Virus record (IMG/VR): IMGVR_UViG_3300045116_000315
Location: 1 to 47,288 of that record
Strand: one strand, 5' to 3'
DNA length: 47,288 nucleotides
Origin: a virus
How positions within the stretch are numbered: position 1 is the stretch's first letter; each line of letters begins with the position of its first letter. Below, piece after piece: positions 1 through 7,090 of this stretch. The translations under genes were made by a program, and so were the position numbers. The notes below the pieces were generated by a model. It was not told the DNA's origin. It was given only the letters and a program-made list of their open reading frames with translations, and did not search any database.

Positions 1-83
1 TTGACGAGGCTGTCTGGCATGACGTCGAGCCAGCGCCCGGCCCGCAGCACAGCGCCGCCCTCGACGACGACGTCCTCTTCTAA
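1..83 (+). CDS. 3' end of hypothetical gene (second copy of 46837-47244 tail)
   Basis: This is the last 27 codons or so of the gene that is complete at 46837-47244, present here only because the contig ends overlap. The first full codon starts at base 3 and the TAA stop is at 81-83. It should not be counted as a separate gene; in a circular map it joins to the copy at the right end. Confidence 0.9.
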   Translation, partial: DEAVWHDVEPAPGPQHSAALDDDVLF

Positions 84-127
84 CCTCCCCCGCCGCAAGA
101 CGGGGCGCGACCGCTACCTTGCCTCCC
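1..127. repeat. Terminal overlap, copy identical to window end
   Basis: These 127 bases are identical to the last 127 bases of the window. They contain the 3' end of the last gene and a hairpin (CCCCG at 87-91 with CGGGG at 101-105) after its stop codon. An exact overlap of this size at contig ends is what a de Bruijn assembler leaves on a circular or circularly permuted genome, so it probably marks closure rather than a biological terminal repeat. Confidence 0.95.
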
Positions 128-205
128 GCCCCGCCTTGCCCCACCCTGCCCTCGCCAGCACCGGGCACCCCCGCCCATTGCTTGCAGCACAAGGAACCAT
201 ATGCC

Positions 206-571
206 ATGGCAACCAAAGACTCCACCTCCCCGGCCGAGCCCAAGGGCATCAAGACCGATCCCCAGGCCCAGGCAGAGGAAGATGCGGGCGTCCGTCTGCC
301 CGAAGGCGGCACCCGCCAGCGCGAGCCCAAGCCCGAGGATTATCCCCCCTCCGCGAAGGTCACTCCCGCCGCCGAGCAGCTGAACACCGCCAACTCCCAG
401 GTCGTCGGCCATGCCGCGCCCCCGGAGCAGGGCGGCGCCTACGCTGACGACATCGCCGAGGCCGCACAGGCCACCGACGAGGGCATCGCCGCCGCGCGCG
501 AGCGCACGGAGAAGGCCTTCGACGCCAAGGCGAAGCAGGAAGACGCCGACGCGAAGCGCAACGCTTCCTGA
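206..571 (+). CDS. Hypothetical hydrophilic protein, 121 aa
   Basis: I do not recognise this protein. It is rich in Ala, Glu, Asp, Lys and Pro, has no hydrophobic segment, and looks largely disordered or helical, with a charged C-terminal stretch of alternating Ala, Glu and Lys. I chose the ATG at 206 because AAGGA at 191-195 lies ten bases upstream; the in-frame open stretch before it lacks a ribosome binding site. It is the first gene after the circular junction and starts the long plus-strand run of small genes. Function unknown. Confidence 0.7.
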   Translation: MATKDSTSPAEPKGIKTDPQAQAEEDAGVRLPEGGTRQREPKPEDYPPSAKVTPAAEQLNTANSQVVGHAAPPEQGGAYADDIAEAAQATDEGIAAARERTEKAFDAKAKQEDADAKRNAS

Positions 572-605
572 CGCTTCCCTCACCTCCCTCGCACGGAGAC
601 CACAC

Positions 606-689
606 ATGCCCAGTACCGTAAGCCTCGCGGCCTACCTCCTCTTCGCGGCGTTCATCGCCGTCGTCCTGCTCACAGGAAACAAGCGGTGA
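606..689 (+). CDS. 27-residue single-pass membrane microprotein
   Basis: This short gene encodes 27 residues starting MPSTVSLAAYLL, with an almost continuous hydrophobic helix (roughly residues 5-22) and a basic end (NKR). It has a good Shine-Dalgarno, CACGGAGA, about six bases upstream of the ATG, inside a 15-base block (586-600) repeated exactly before the gene at 5141. Its TGA overlaps the GTG start of the next gene (GTGA), the coupling style seen throughout this operon. A one-helix membrane protein early in a phage genome could interact with host envelope proteins, but that is only a guess. Confidence 0.65.
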   Translation: MPSTVSLAAYLLFAAFIAVVLLTGNKR

Positions 690-1192
690 ACGAGGTCGAC
701 GACCGCGTGCCCACCAGCACCTCCACCGCCTTTCCCCGCAGCTACCTGCTCTCCATCTACACGGCCGCGATCGAGCAGGGCTTCATCTGGATCACGCCCA
801 TCAGCGCGGCCAATGCCGTCAGCCTACGCCAGAAACTCTACCGCCTGCGTCGGCGAAGCGACAAGAACAACGCCAGCTTCATCACGCCCAACCACCACCT
901 CGTCACGGTGGGCGATTGGGAGGCTGGACCCGACGGCCAAGGGCGCCTGCCGGTCATGTTCAGCAGCAGCCCCGGCGGCTTGCCCAACATCCAGCTGGCC
1001 GATGGCACCGCCCTCCCGCCAGCCGAGGCCCTTGCCGTGGAGGCCGTGCCAGCGCCTGCCATCATCCCTCTGCCCCTCGCCCCGGACATTCCGGCGAAGG
1101 AGCTCAACATGTCGGCTGAGAACATCGACGACTTCGTCAGCCGCATGATGCAGGACAGCAGCGCGCGGCTCGCAGAGGAGGACGACGAGTGA
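686..1192 (+). CDS. Hypothetical protein, 168 aa
   Basis: Not recognised. Starts with GTG overlapping the stop of the microprotein upstream (GTGA), and its own stop overlaps the GTG of the next gene in the same way, so the three are probably translated by coupling. The N-terminal half is mixed alpha/beta with a basic patch (LYRLRRRSDKNN around residues 51-62). The middle is Pro/Ala-rich, and the C-terminal 35 residues are acidic and helical, ending in EEDDE. No catalytic motif is visible. Confidence 0.7.
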   Translation: MNEVDDRVPTSTSTAFPRSYLLSIYTAAIEQGFIWITPISAANAVSLRQKLYRLRRRSDKNNASFITPNHHLVTVGDWEAGPDGQGRLPVMFSSSPGGLPNIQLADGTALPPAEALAVEAVPAPAIIPLPLAPDIPAKELNMSAENIDDFVSRMMQDSSARLAEEDDE

Positions 1193-1539
1193 CCCCGCCC
1201 GGACGCCTCATCGACGAGGTTCCCCCTCACCTCCTCCCACTCTTCAACGCAGCCCTGTCCCTTATGTACCCCTCCGCCGCCGAAGTCGACCCCGGCCGAG
1301 CCTTCCGCGGCACCACCACAGCTACCTTCGCCATGCACGTCCTCGACCTGCTCCCCCTTAGTGAGCAGGAGCGTGCGGAGGTCGTCGCAGCCGCACGCGA
1401 GGAGGCCAGAGCCGCCATGGTCGCCCGCGCAGAACGCACGCGCGCCGACCTCGACTACTACCTCACCGGCGCTAGCAGCCCCAGCAAGGCCAAGGCCACT
1501 GCCGACCTGCTCGCCTCTCTTGGAGACCTGAAGTTATGA
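1189..1539 (+). CDS. Hypothetical protein, 116 aa
   Basis: Not recognised. GTG start in a GTGA overlap with the upstream gene; its end overlaps the ATG of the gene at 1536 (ATGA). The C-terminal half is predicted helical with a long Ala/Glu/Arg stretch (residues about 60-95), suggesting a coiled coil or helical bundle. There are no cysteines or nucleotide-binding motifs. Confidence 0.7.
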   Translation: MTPPGRLIDEVPPHLLPLFNAALSLMYPSAAEVDPGRAFRGTTTATFAMHVLDLLPLSEQERAEVVAAAREEARAAMVARAERTRADLDYYLTGASSPSKAKATADLLASLGDLKL

Positions 1540-1988
1540 CCACCACCTTCCCCACCGCTGGCATCGTGGGCCAGCTGCACGCTCGCCCGCTCGTCATCAT
1601 CGAGTCTCCATGCGCCGCATCCCCCACCCACAGCTGGGACGCGCACATGGACTACCTCGCCGAGGCCCTTCGCCACAGCGCCCTCCAGATGCACGAGGCG
1701 CCGATCGCCAGCCATGGCCTCTTCGCCTTCAGCCATGCCTTCGACGATGCCTCCGAGCACGAGCGCCACGTCGGCATGCTCTCTGGCTGGGCATGGATGC
1801 GCGCTGCGCAGAAGCTGATCGTCTACGCCGACCTCGGCATCAGCCCCGGCATGCAGCAGGCCATCGCCCTCGCCCCATTCTTCCCACAGCTGCAAATCCT
1901 TTACCGCTACATCAGGTCCGGCAACGGCCCGCTTGGCACCTTCACCGCGCCGCATCCGGCCAACGAAAAAAGCAGCCCAGACGAATAA
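1536..1988 (+). CDS. DUF4406/DUF7768-like (nucleoside deoxyribosyltransferase-type fold) protein
   Basis: The pattern resembles small phage proteins with a nucleoside 2-deoxyribosyltransferase-like fold: a first strand LVIIESPCA (residues about 18-26), a helix with a regular YLAEAL spacing, then APIASHGL (about 57-64), an acidic-ER segment (DDASEHER), and LIVYADLGISPGM followed by a helix. Members of these groups are thought to act on nucleotides or NAD-like ligands, but most are uncharacterised. The assignment rests on order and spacing of motifs only. It starts in an ATGA overlap with the preceding gene and is the last gene before the promoter at 1994. Confidence 0.5.
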   Translation: MTTTFPTAGIVGQLHARPLVIIESPCAASPTHSWDAHMDYLAEALRHSALQMHEAPIASHGLFAFSHAFDDASEHERHVGMLSGWAWMRAAQKLIVYADLGISPGMQQAIALAPFFPQLQILYRYIRSGNGPLGTFTAPHPANEKSSPDE

Positions 1989-1993
1989 GGGGG

Positions 1994-2022
1994 TTGACCG
2001 CGCGTATTCACGCGCATACATT
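1994..2022 (+). promoter_or_regulatory. Sigma70-like promoter with internal palindrome
   Basis: TTGACC at 1994-1999 and TACATT at 2017-2022 are separated by exactly 17 bases. The spacer holds a perfect inverted repeat, GCGCGT at 2000-2005 and ACGCGC at 2010-2015 around ATTC, placed where a repressor or activator could bind between the two boxes. It lies in the 91-base gap before the gene at 2080 and would drive the downstream early operon. Confidence 0.7.
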
Positions 2023-2079
2023 CAATCCCGACGCAAAGGCCGCACCCTTGCCGCCCCCGTCACGGAAAGGAACCCTATC

Positions 2080-2643
2080 ATGCAGATCGAAGCCAACACT
2101 CCCCGCGTCGAGCGCACCATCGCCGACTTCAAGGTCCAGGTGCCGCAGCCCTACGCCGCCGGCCAGCCCCTCACCGAGGCGACCGCCGCGATCCTCAACC
2201 AGACGTTCTCCGAGAACATCAGCAACAACACCCGCGCCAAGCTGGCCCTCGGCCACGTCCCGGAGGGCTCGCCGGAGGGCACCGAGGCCACGCCGCACAC
2301 CGCCGAGTCGGCGCAGGCCCTAATCGACCGCTACGTCGAGCAGTACGAGCCGGGTGTTCGTCGCGGTGGCTCGGGTGTCGCTCGCGTCACCGATCCGGTC
2401 GAGAAGGAGGCGCGCAACATCGCCAAGGACAAGGCGCGCGAGCTCGTCAAGGCGCGCGGCCTCAAGCCCGCCGATGTCAACCTCAGCGAGATCGCCGACA
2501 AGGTCTACGAGGCGAACAAGGACGCCCTCACGGCCGCGGCCAAGAAGATCGTCGCTGCGCGCACCAAGGGCAGCTCGGACGACGGCCTGCAGCTCGACGG
2601 CCTGTTCGACTCGCCCGAGGCGCAGCCGGAGGCCGAGGGCTAA
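2080..2643 (+). CDS. Hypothetical early protein, 187 aa
   Basis: Not recognised. The ATG at 2080 follows GGAAAGGAA (about 2064-2072) and is the first start downstream of the promoter at 1994, so the longer open frame that begins at 1933 is not used. The protein is soluble and highly charged. Residues about 105-165 form a Lys/Ala/Glu-rich helical region, with a tail rich in Asp and Glu. A single-gene transcription unit with a strong promoter and downstream hairpins suggests an abundant early product, possibly DNA- or host-protein-binding; this is inference only. Confidence 0.75.
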   Translation: MQIEANTPRVERTIADFKVQVPQPYAAGQPLTEATAAILNQTFSENISNNTRAKLALGHVPEGSPEGTEATPHTAESAQALIDRYVEQYEPGVRRGGSGVARVTDPVEKEARNIAKDKARELVKARGLKPADVNLSEIADKVYEANKDALTAAAKKIVAARTKGSSDDGLQLDGLFDSPEAQPEAEG

Positions 2644-2660
2644 TCACCCGTCCATTGCGT

Positions 2661-2728
2661 GAGGAGGTCCAAGCTGGCCTCCTCCGCTTTGGCGGATGCT
2701 GGGCGTTATGGCCTTTCTCCCAGCATCC
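2661..2728 (+). terminator. Tandem hairpins after the 2080-2643 gene
   Basis: Two strong stems lie 18 bases after the stop codon. GAGGAGG (2661-2667) pairs with CCTCCTC (2678-2684), and GGATGCTGGG (2694-2703) pairs perfectly with CCCAGCATCC (2719-2728) around a 15-base loop. No run of T follows, so this may be a partial terminator, a transcript-stabilising structure or a processing site rather than a classical intrinsic terminator. Confidence 0.5.
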
Positions 2729-2755
2729 TCCTAAGCGAGCAAGCAGGAGCAAGCA

Positions 2756-2944
2756 ATGCCGCAAGCACGTACTGTCATTCTGCTGCACTGTGTCGACAGC
2801 CCTCAGGGACGTGACAACGATACGTGGTGGCTGGCAGAAACCTATATGACCAGCGACGGTCCGCGTATGCGCCTCCTTGGCTCGCGGCGCAGTGAAGATG
2901 AGGCACGTACCTGGATGAAGGAAGTGGAAGCACGTCTTGCCTAA
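2756..2944 (+). CDS. Hypothetical small protein, 62 aa
   Basis: Not recognised. The ATG at 2756 is preceded by AGGAGCAA at the usual spacing. The sequence alternates hydrophobic and polar residues at the N-terminus (TVILLHCVD) and ends in a charged helix (SEDEARTWMKEVEARLA), consistent with a small two-strand plus helix domain. The fold outline is similar to the 69-residue protein at 7428, but I see no convincing sequence similarity. Its stop overlaps the TTG start of the next gene. Confidence 0.65.
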   Translation: MPQARTVILLHCVDSPQGRDNDTWWLAETYMTSDGPRMRLLGSRRSEDEARTWMKEVEARLA

Positions 2945-3188
2945 GCAAGCCCCCTCTGCGCACTTCGATGTCGCCGCGCTTCTCTCCGCCGTGCAGGAGC
3001 AGGACTGCGGCCTCGTCGTCAGCACCAACCATCCGGCGGGGCTCCAGCGCCTGCTCTACGATCATATGCGTGCGCAGCCTGCCCGCCGTTGCAGCATTCT
3101 GCAGGCGCCGGACTCGCCCCGCAAATTCTGGCTGGTCAAGACCAGCGCCCTTCCGCCGGAGCTCGCCAGCAATGCCGCAGACCGCTGA
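2937..3188 (+). CDS. Hypothetical small protein, 83 aa
   Basis: Not recognised. The best start is a TTG at 2937 overlapping the preceding gene by eight bases; no ATG or GTG gives a better placement, so the start is uncertain. The predicted protein has a helix followed by strands (LVVSTN, FWLVKT). It overlaps the next gene by 17 bases, which fits the compressed organisation here. Confidence 0.5.
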   Translation: MPKQAPSAHFDVAALLSAVQEQDCGLVVSTNHPAGLQRLLYDHMRAQPARRCSILQAPDSPRKFWLVKTSALPPELASNAADR

Positions 3189-3423
3189 CCAAACCGTCAC
3201 GATCCGCCTGCCCCTCGGTCAGCGCGATCGCCTTGTCGCCCTCACCGGCCAGCCCTTCTCTCGCCTCATGCGCTTCATGGTGGCGGAGCTGATCAAGGCC
3301 GAGGAGGCCAAGCTGGTTGCGCTGCAGCAGGCCGGGCTTCCTGCCTCCGGCGATGCGCGTGTGGACGTGCGCAGCGAGATCGCCGACGTGGTCGACAGCG
3401 CAGGCGACCTTCCGCCAGAGTAA
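3172..3423 (+). CDS. Ribbon-helix-helix-like protein, 83 aa
   Basis: Residues about 7-45 match the ribbon-helix-helix pattern of small DNA-binding regulators (Arc/MetJ/CopG type): a short strand TVTIRLPLG, a first helix QRDRLVALTG, a turn with PFSR, and a second helix LMRFMVAELIKAEEAK. Such proteins dimerise through the strand and bind palindromic operators. The C-terminal 30 residues are acidic. The ATG at 3172 was chosen because the strand starts just after it. Candidate binding sites in this genome are the palindromes at 2000, 40092, 40211 and the 33-bp repeats, but nothing links them directly. Confidence 0.55.
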   Translation: MPQTADQTVTIRLPLGQRDRLVALTGQPFSRLMRFMVAELIKAEEAKLVALQQAGLPASGDARVDVRSEIADVVDSAGDLPPE

Positions 3424-3457
3424 CTCCCCCGCGCCTCAGGCGCACATCGAAAGGCCC

Positions 3458-3748
3458 ATGATGACCCAGCTTCCCGACACCCCCGAAGGCGCAGCCGAGG
3501 AAACAGTGCTGCCGCCCGTCGACGCCTACAGCCTCCTCACCAAGCCCACGCTCGAGATCACCGACGCCGAGGTGGACATCATCGTCGCGGACCTGCGCCG
3601 CCGACGCGCCAACCACCTTGCCAGCGGCAAGCCGGACAAGCCCGCCGCTGAGGCAAAGGCCAAGCGCACGCCCAAGGGCAAGCCCTCGCAGGCCGCGAAG
3701 GACGAGGCCACCAAGGCCCTCCTCGCCGACATTGACTGGAAGCTGTGA
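3458..3748 (+). CDS. Hypothetical protein with basic Lys/Ala-rich tail, 96 aa
   Basis: Not recognised. The start is the ATG at 3458 (or the adjacent ATG at 3461), preceded by GAAAGG. The N-terminal half is acidic. A helix around residues 38-55 contains LRRRRANH, and the C-terminal part is a Lys/Pro/Ala-rich stretch (KRTPKGKPSQAAKDEATKA) typical of flexible nucleic-acid-binding tails. The stop overlaps the start of the zinc-ribbon gene (TGATG). Confidence 0.65.
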   Translation: MMTQLPDTPEGAAEETVLPPVDAYSLLTKPTLEITDAEVDIIVADLRRRRANHLASGKPDKPAAEAKAKRTPKGKPSQAAKDEATKALLADIDWKL

Positions 3749-3915
3749 TGGCACGCTTCACGCGCACCAGCTATCCAAATGGTGAGGGCTGGCACACCAC
3801 CAATCACTGCCCTGTGTGCAACGTGCTCGGCTTTCGCAGTATTAAGCGCATTGGCGGTGAGCTGATCGGCCATTGCCGTCGCGGCCATCCCTATTCTCTG
3901 GAGCCCGTCGCATGA
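3748..3915 (+). CDS. Zinc-ribbon microprotein, 55 aa
   Basis: A complete 55-codon gene packed between its neighbours: the ATG at 3748 overlaps the upstream stop (TGATG) and the TGA at 3913-3915 overlaps the ATG of the nuclease gene (ATGA). The protein has a CPVC pair at residues 21-24 and a second set of ligand candidates, HCRRGH, at 42-47. This is the Cys2...Cys-His arrangement of a one-knuckle zinc ribbon, flanked by aromatic and basic residues. The tight coupling on both sides and the intact zinc site support a real gene. It is probably a nucleic-acid- or protein-binding accessory factor, perhaps for the nuclease downstream (inference). Confidence 0.75.
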   Translation: MARFTRTSYPNGEGWHTTNHCPVCNVLGFRSIKRIGGELIGHCRRGHPYSLEPVA

Positions 3916-4928
3916 GCATCGACACTTTCCTCCCCGCCGCCGACACCGGCCAGCCGGACTCGCAGTTCCTCCCCGGCACGAGCGTCCAGTACGCTTGGGA
4001 CTCCGTCAGCCTCACCTCCATCCTCGCCTGCCCTCGCCGCTACAAGTACCAGATCGTGGACGGCCTCGTCTCGCGCAGCCCCAATTTCGCCATCGCCCTC
4101 GTCTTCGGCATCCTCCTGCACAAGGGCCTCGAGTTTTATGAGCTGGCCAAGGCTGACGGCGCTGACCATGACGCTGCCCTGCACACTATGGTCAGCCGTG
4201 TGCTTGCTCTTCCCGCGACCGCAACGCTTCCCACGGACGAAGACGTCGAGGAGATGAAGGAGGAGGCCAAGGCTGCAGCAGACGAGGACGACGGGATCAC
4301 CCTGCGCAACAGCAAGGTCCGCACCCGCTACTACCTCATCCGCGCCTTGGTCTGGTACGTCGAGCACTACAAGGACGATCCGCTCCAAACCCTCTGCCTG
4401 CCCTCCGGCAAGCCCGCCGTCGAGGTCAGCTTCCGTCTGCCCATCGAGATGCCTGAGTTCAACCACCCCCTCCTGCTTTGCGGCCACATCGACCGAGTGG
4501 TTGACTACAACGGCAGCCTCTACGTCACCGACTACAAATCCACCAAGAGCATCAGCCGCCAGTTCTTCGCCAGCTACCTCCTGTCCCACCAGCTCACCGG
4601 CTACACCATCGCCGGCAGCAGTCTGTTCGAGCAGCCTGTCCGTGGCGCTATCGTGGACGGCATTGCCCTGCAGGTGGGCGGCGTCAAGCTGGGCCGAGCG
4701 CCGTCTCAGCGCACCCCTGGCCAAGTCGGCGAATACTTCCAGACGCTGGCCCTTGCACAGCGGCTCGCACACAGCTTCGCCGAGACTGGGTACTACCCGA
4801 TGAACACGGCGAGTTGCTACTTCTGCGAGTTCAAGGAAATATGCGCTCAGCCGCCGGAGTACCGCGACAAGTACCTGAACCTGCACTTCGAGCGCCGTCG
4901 CGGCTGGAACCCGCTCGAGAACCGCTGA
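3912..4928 (+). CDS. RecB/Cas4-type PD-(D/E)XK exonuclease with Fe-S cysteines
   Basis: A 338-residue member of the RecB/Cas4/AddB C-terminal nuclease group. Visible landmarks in order: CPRRYKY with C40; H70 in a LLHKGLEF helix; the metal-binding core GHIDRVVDY (D194) and VTDYKS (D207, K209); then a helical region; and C302, C305 and C311 near the C-terminus. One early Cys plus a late C-x2-C-x5-C is the 4Fe-4S arrangement of Cas4 and AddB. These enzymes resect DNA ends, often with a recombinase, and a Sak4-type recombinase lies 1.3 kb downstream. The start at 3912 is set by the ATGA overlap with the zinc-ribbon gene. Confidence 0.88.
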   Translation: MSIDTFLPAADTGQPDSQFLPGTSVQYAWDSVSLTSILACPRRYKYQIVDGLVSRSPNFAIALVFGILLHKGLEFYELAKADGADHDAALHTMVSRVLALPATATLPTDEDVEEMKEEAKAAADEDDGITLRNSKVRTRYYLIRALVWYVEHYKDDPLQTLCLPSGKPAVEVSFRLPIEMPEFNHPLLLCGHIDRVVDYNGSLYVTDYKSTKSISRQFFASYLLSHQLTGYTIAGSSLFEQPVRGAIVDGIALQVGGVKLGRAPSQRTPGQVGEYFQTLALAQRLAHSFAETGYYPMNTASCYFCEFKEICAQPPEYRDKYLNLHFERRRGWNPLENR

Positions 4929-4939
4929 GGAGAACGCCT

Positions 4940-5110
4940 GTGAACACCTACGTCATCGAGAAGCTGAACAGCAGCGCCGACCCGGTCGAGGTCCAAGCCG
5001 ACCGCGCGGTGGAGGACAAGACCTCCGGCCGCATCAACTTCTACACCGGGGAAGACCTCGTCGGCAGCTTCCTCAACGTCACCTTCTACAAGAAGACGGC
5101 GCAGGCCTGA
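4940..5110 (+). CDS. Hypothetical small protein, 56 aa
   Basis: Not recognised. GTG start at 4940 with GAGGAG seven to twelve bases upstream. The short sequence looks like an all-beta domain: TYVIEKL, GRINFYTG, FLNVTFYKK. It sits immediately after the nuclease gene. The gap to the next gene carries a 15-base block (5121-5135) identical to the one before the microprotein at 606. Confidence 0.65.
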   Translation: MNTYVIEKLNSSADPVEVQADRAVEDKTSGRINFYTGEDLVGSFLNVTFYKKTAQA

Positions 5111-5140
5111 CGCCTGCTTTCCCTCGCACGGAGACAAGAT

Positions 5141-5482
5141 ATGAATGAACAATTCTCGAGCGCTTATCAGGGAGCGGCGAACGCCTCCCTCAGCGGAGCG
5201 CAGCCCAACGAAAACCTCGCCAAGGTCATCAAGACCCCAGCCTTCGCCCATCTGCAGAAGGACCTCGCAACCGCGCAGGAACGCCTGTATGATCTGCGGG
5301 ACAAGCTGGCCAGTTTGCGTGGCCGCACGTTTGGCGAGCAGCCGCCTCAGCCGCCAGCGACCACCGCACGCCCGCAGCGCTTCAGCGGTGGACTCGGTGA
5401 GCTTGAGCAGCGCATCAACATCCAGCACAACATCCTCGACGATCTGATGGAGATCGTCGGCGAGCTGGAGTCACTGGCATGA
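5141..5482 (+). CDS. Hypothetical coiled-coil protein, 113 aa
   Basis: Not recognised. Start ATG at 5141, preceded by the repeated leader CCCTCGCACGGAGAC (5121-5135) that supplies GGAGA as Shine-Dalgarno. Two amphipathic helices (residues about 32-62 and 86-112) flank a Pro-rich linker (EQPPQPPATTARPQ), so it is likely a dimeric or bundled helical protein. The end overlaps the start of the pyrophosphohydrolase-like gene by four bases. Confidence 0.65.
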   Translation: MNEQFSSAYQGAANASLSGAQPNENLAKVIKTPAFAHLQKDLATAQERLYDLRDKLASLRGRTFGEQPPQPPATTARPQRFSGGLGELEQRINIQHNILDDLMEIVGELESLA

Positions 5483-6051
5483 CCCCCGCCCTCCAGAAGG
5501 CGCTGGACCTTCACCAGCCTCTCGCCACCCAGCTTCCCCAGTTCCCGACCGAGGAAGAGAAGGCCGCGGTCCGTACCCTCAACCGCGTGCGCGCCAGCCT
5601 TCTCGACGATGACTGGCCGAAGAAGATCGCTGCCTTTCGTGCACTCTACAGCCTGGCGCAGCACGATCGCGAGGTGCCGGGGCCGTTGAGTGGTCCGCGC
5701 TTTATGCTGCATATGCGACTGCTCGCAGAAGAGTGGAAGGAGACGGTAGACGCAGTGGATGGGCTCCGCTACGTCGAAGACCCCATCGACGAGGCCGTCT
5801 GCTTTGCCGAGTGGGTCGATGGCATCCTCGACCTCATCTACGTCGGCATCGGCGCCCTGTGCGAGTCGGGCTTCACGCCGCAGGAGATCAATCTCCTCAT
5901 GACCGAGGTCCACGCCAGCAACCTCACCAAGGTCGACGAGCACGGCAAGCCGATCTACGACGAGGGCGGCAAGGTGCTCAAGGGCGAGCACTACGTCAAG
6001 GCGGACATCGCAGCGCTGATCGCGCAGATCGTGGAGGCCCGCCGTGGTTGA
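5479..6051 (+). CDS. MazG/PRA-PH-like nucleotide pyrophosphohydrolase
   Basis: The 190-residue protein matches phage proteins of the all-alpha NTP pyrophosphohydrolase superfamily (MazG, HisE/PRA-PH, dUTPase-2 type). Key features are the acidic helix LLAEEWKETVDAV with EExxE-type metal ligands, the second helix AEWVDGILDLIYVGIGAL carrying DxxxD, and the conserved tail EVHASNLTKVD followed by GKVLKGEHY. Such enzymes hydrolyse (d)NTPs to monophosphate and pyrophosphate and may clean the nucleotide pool or lower ppGpp. Located in the replication gene block, which fits nucleotide metabolism. Substrate cannot be read from sequence. Confidence 0.8.
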   Translation: MTPALQKALDLHQPLATQLPQFPTEEEKAAVRTLNRVRASLLDDDWPKKIAAFRALYSLAQHDREVPGPLSGPRFMLHMRLLAEEWKETVDAVDGLRYVEDPIDEAVCFAEWVDGILDLIYVGIGALCESGFTPQEINLLMTEVHASNLTKVDEHGKPIYDEGGKVLKGEHYVKADIAALIAQIVEARRG

Positions 6052-6271
6052 GCTCGTACAGTCGTGGAAAGCCGCTGACGGCACTCTTCACTCGACGCAC
6101 GACGCGGCAGCGCTGCACGAGGCTAAGAGTGTTCTTGAGGACATTAGAAGCAAAGACGGCAGCGCCAAGGTGTTCAACGTCGGAACTATCCACGCCATCC
6201 TCGAGCACAGGCAAAGCATCTATGAGGTGCTACATGACCTGTGCTCGGACAACACTCGCAGTAAGGACTGA
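6044..6271 (+). CDS. Hypothetical small protein, 75 aa
   Basis: Not recognised. GTG start overlapping the end of the upstream gene by eight bases. Hydrophilic and mostly helical. The next gene begins seven bases after its stop, so it sits inside the same translational string. No ligand-binding or catalytic motif is visible. Confidence 0.55.
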   Translation: MVELVQSWKAADGTLHSTHDAAALHEAKSVLEDIRSKDGSAKVFNVGTIHAILEHRQSIYEVLHDLCSDNTRSKD

Positions 6272-6277
6272 CCCTCC

Positions 6278-7090
6278 ATGCCCTCCCTCGCACAACATGA
6301 GTCGACCGGCGTCGTCAAGGCCCTGTGCCTCGGCAACTCCGGCACCGGCAAGACCGGCGCAATGGCCAGCCTCGTTGACGCCGGCCTCAAACTCCGCGTC
6401 CTCGACTTTGATAACGGCCTTGGCCCGCTCGCAGGCTTCGCCAAGCGCAAAGACCTCCTCGCCTCCAACGTCCACTTCGTCACGCTGCGCGACAAGTTGC
6501 AGCTGCGCGGCGCACGGATCGGCGTCCAGAAGGCCGATGCCTTCGCCCGAGCCATGGACGCCCTCGACGGCGGACCCAAGGCGGCAAAGCTGTGGGGTTC
6601 CGAAGAGGAGCCCATGGACTTCGGCCCCGTCACCAGCTGGGGCCCGGACGTGGTCCTCGCCGTGGACACGCTCGCCCTCGCCGGCAAGAGCGCGCTGCAG
6701 CATGTCATGGGCATCAGCCCTGGTAAGACGCCCGGCCAGCCCGAGCTCCAGCACTACGGCGTCGGCATGGACAATATCGAGAAGCTGCTCGACATTCTCA
6801 CCTCGCCTGCCGTGGGTTGCCACGTCATCGTGAACACTCACACGGCCACGCCGGAGGGCCAGACCATCCCCGTCCCCGAGGCCCTCGGCAGCAAACTCGG
6901 CCCCAAGGTGCCGAAGTTCTTCGACAATATGTTCAGCATCAGCCTGTCCGGCAGCAAGCGCAGCATCAAGACGAAGCGTGACGGCCTCGTGGCGCTGAAG
7001 TCGGCCAAGCAGCTGGCGGACGAGTATCCGATCGAGACGGGCTGGGCCGACATCTTCAAGGAGCTGACGGGGAAGAAGGAGCTGGTGTGA
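6278..7090 (+). CDS. Sak4-type RecA-like recombinase/annealase (AAA_24)
   Basis: A 270-residue P-loop ATPase with Walker A GNSGTGKT (residues 19-26), an early DFDNG motif (about 44-48) typical of the phage AAA_24/Sak4 group, and Walker B VVLAVDTLALAG near residue 127. A NTHT motif near residues 185-190 is followed by a basic C-terminus. Sak4 proteins are short RecA/Rad51 relatives that anneal single strands and work with a phage SSB; an SSB-like gene lies at 8009 and a Cas4/RecB-type nuclease upstream. Together these form a likely recombination module for replication and genome mosaicism. The product acts on cytoplasmic phage DNA. Confidence 0.87.
   Translation: MPSLAQHESTGVVKALCLGNSGTGKTGAMASLVDAGLKLRVLDFDNGLGPLAGFAKRKDLLASNVHFVTLRDKLQLRGARIGVQKADAFARAMDALDGGPKAAKLWGSEEEPMDFGPVTSWGPDVVLAVDTLALAGKSALQHVMGISPGKTPGQPELQHYGVGMDNIEKLLDILTSPAVGCHVIVNTHTATPEGQTIPVPEALGSKLGPKVPKFFDNMFSISLSGSKRSIKTKRDGLVALKSAKQLADEYPIETGWADIFKELTGKKELV

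Noticed and set aside
1-127. Biological direct terminal repeat
   Set aside because: Exact 127-base overlap equals a common assembly k-mer and splits a gene's 3' end; closure of a circular map is the simpler explanation.
1-447. Plus-strand open frame from the window start (148 codons)
   Set aside because: Out of frame with the real 3' end of the last gene and with the gene at 206; Arg/Pro/Ser-rich shadow.
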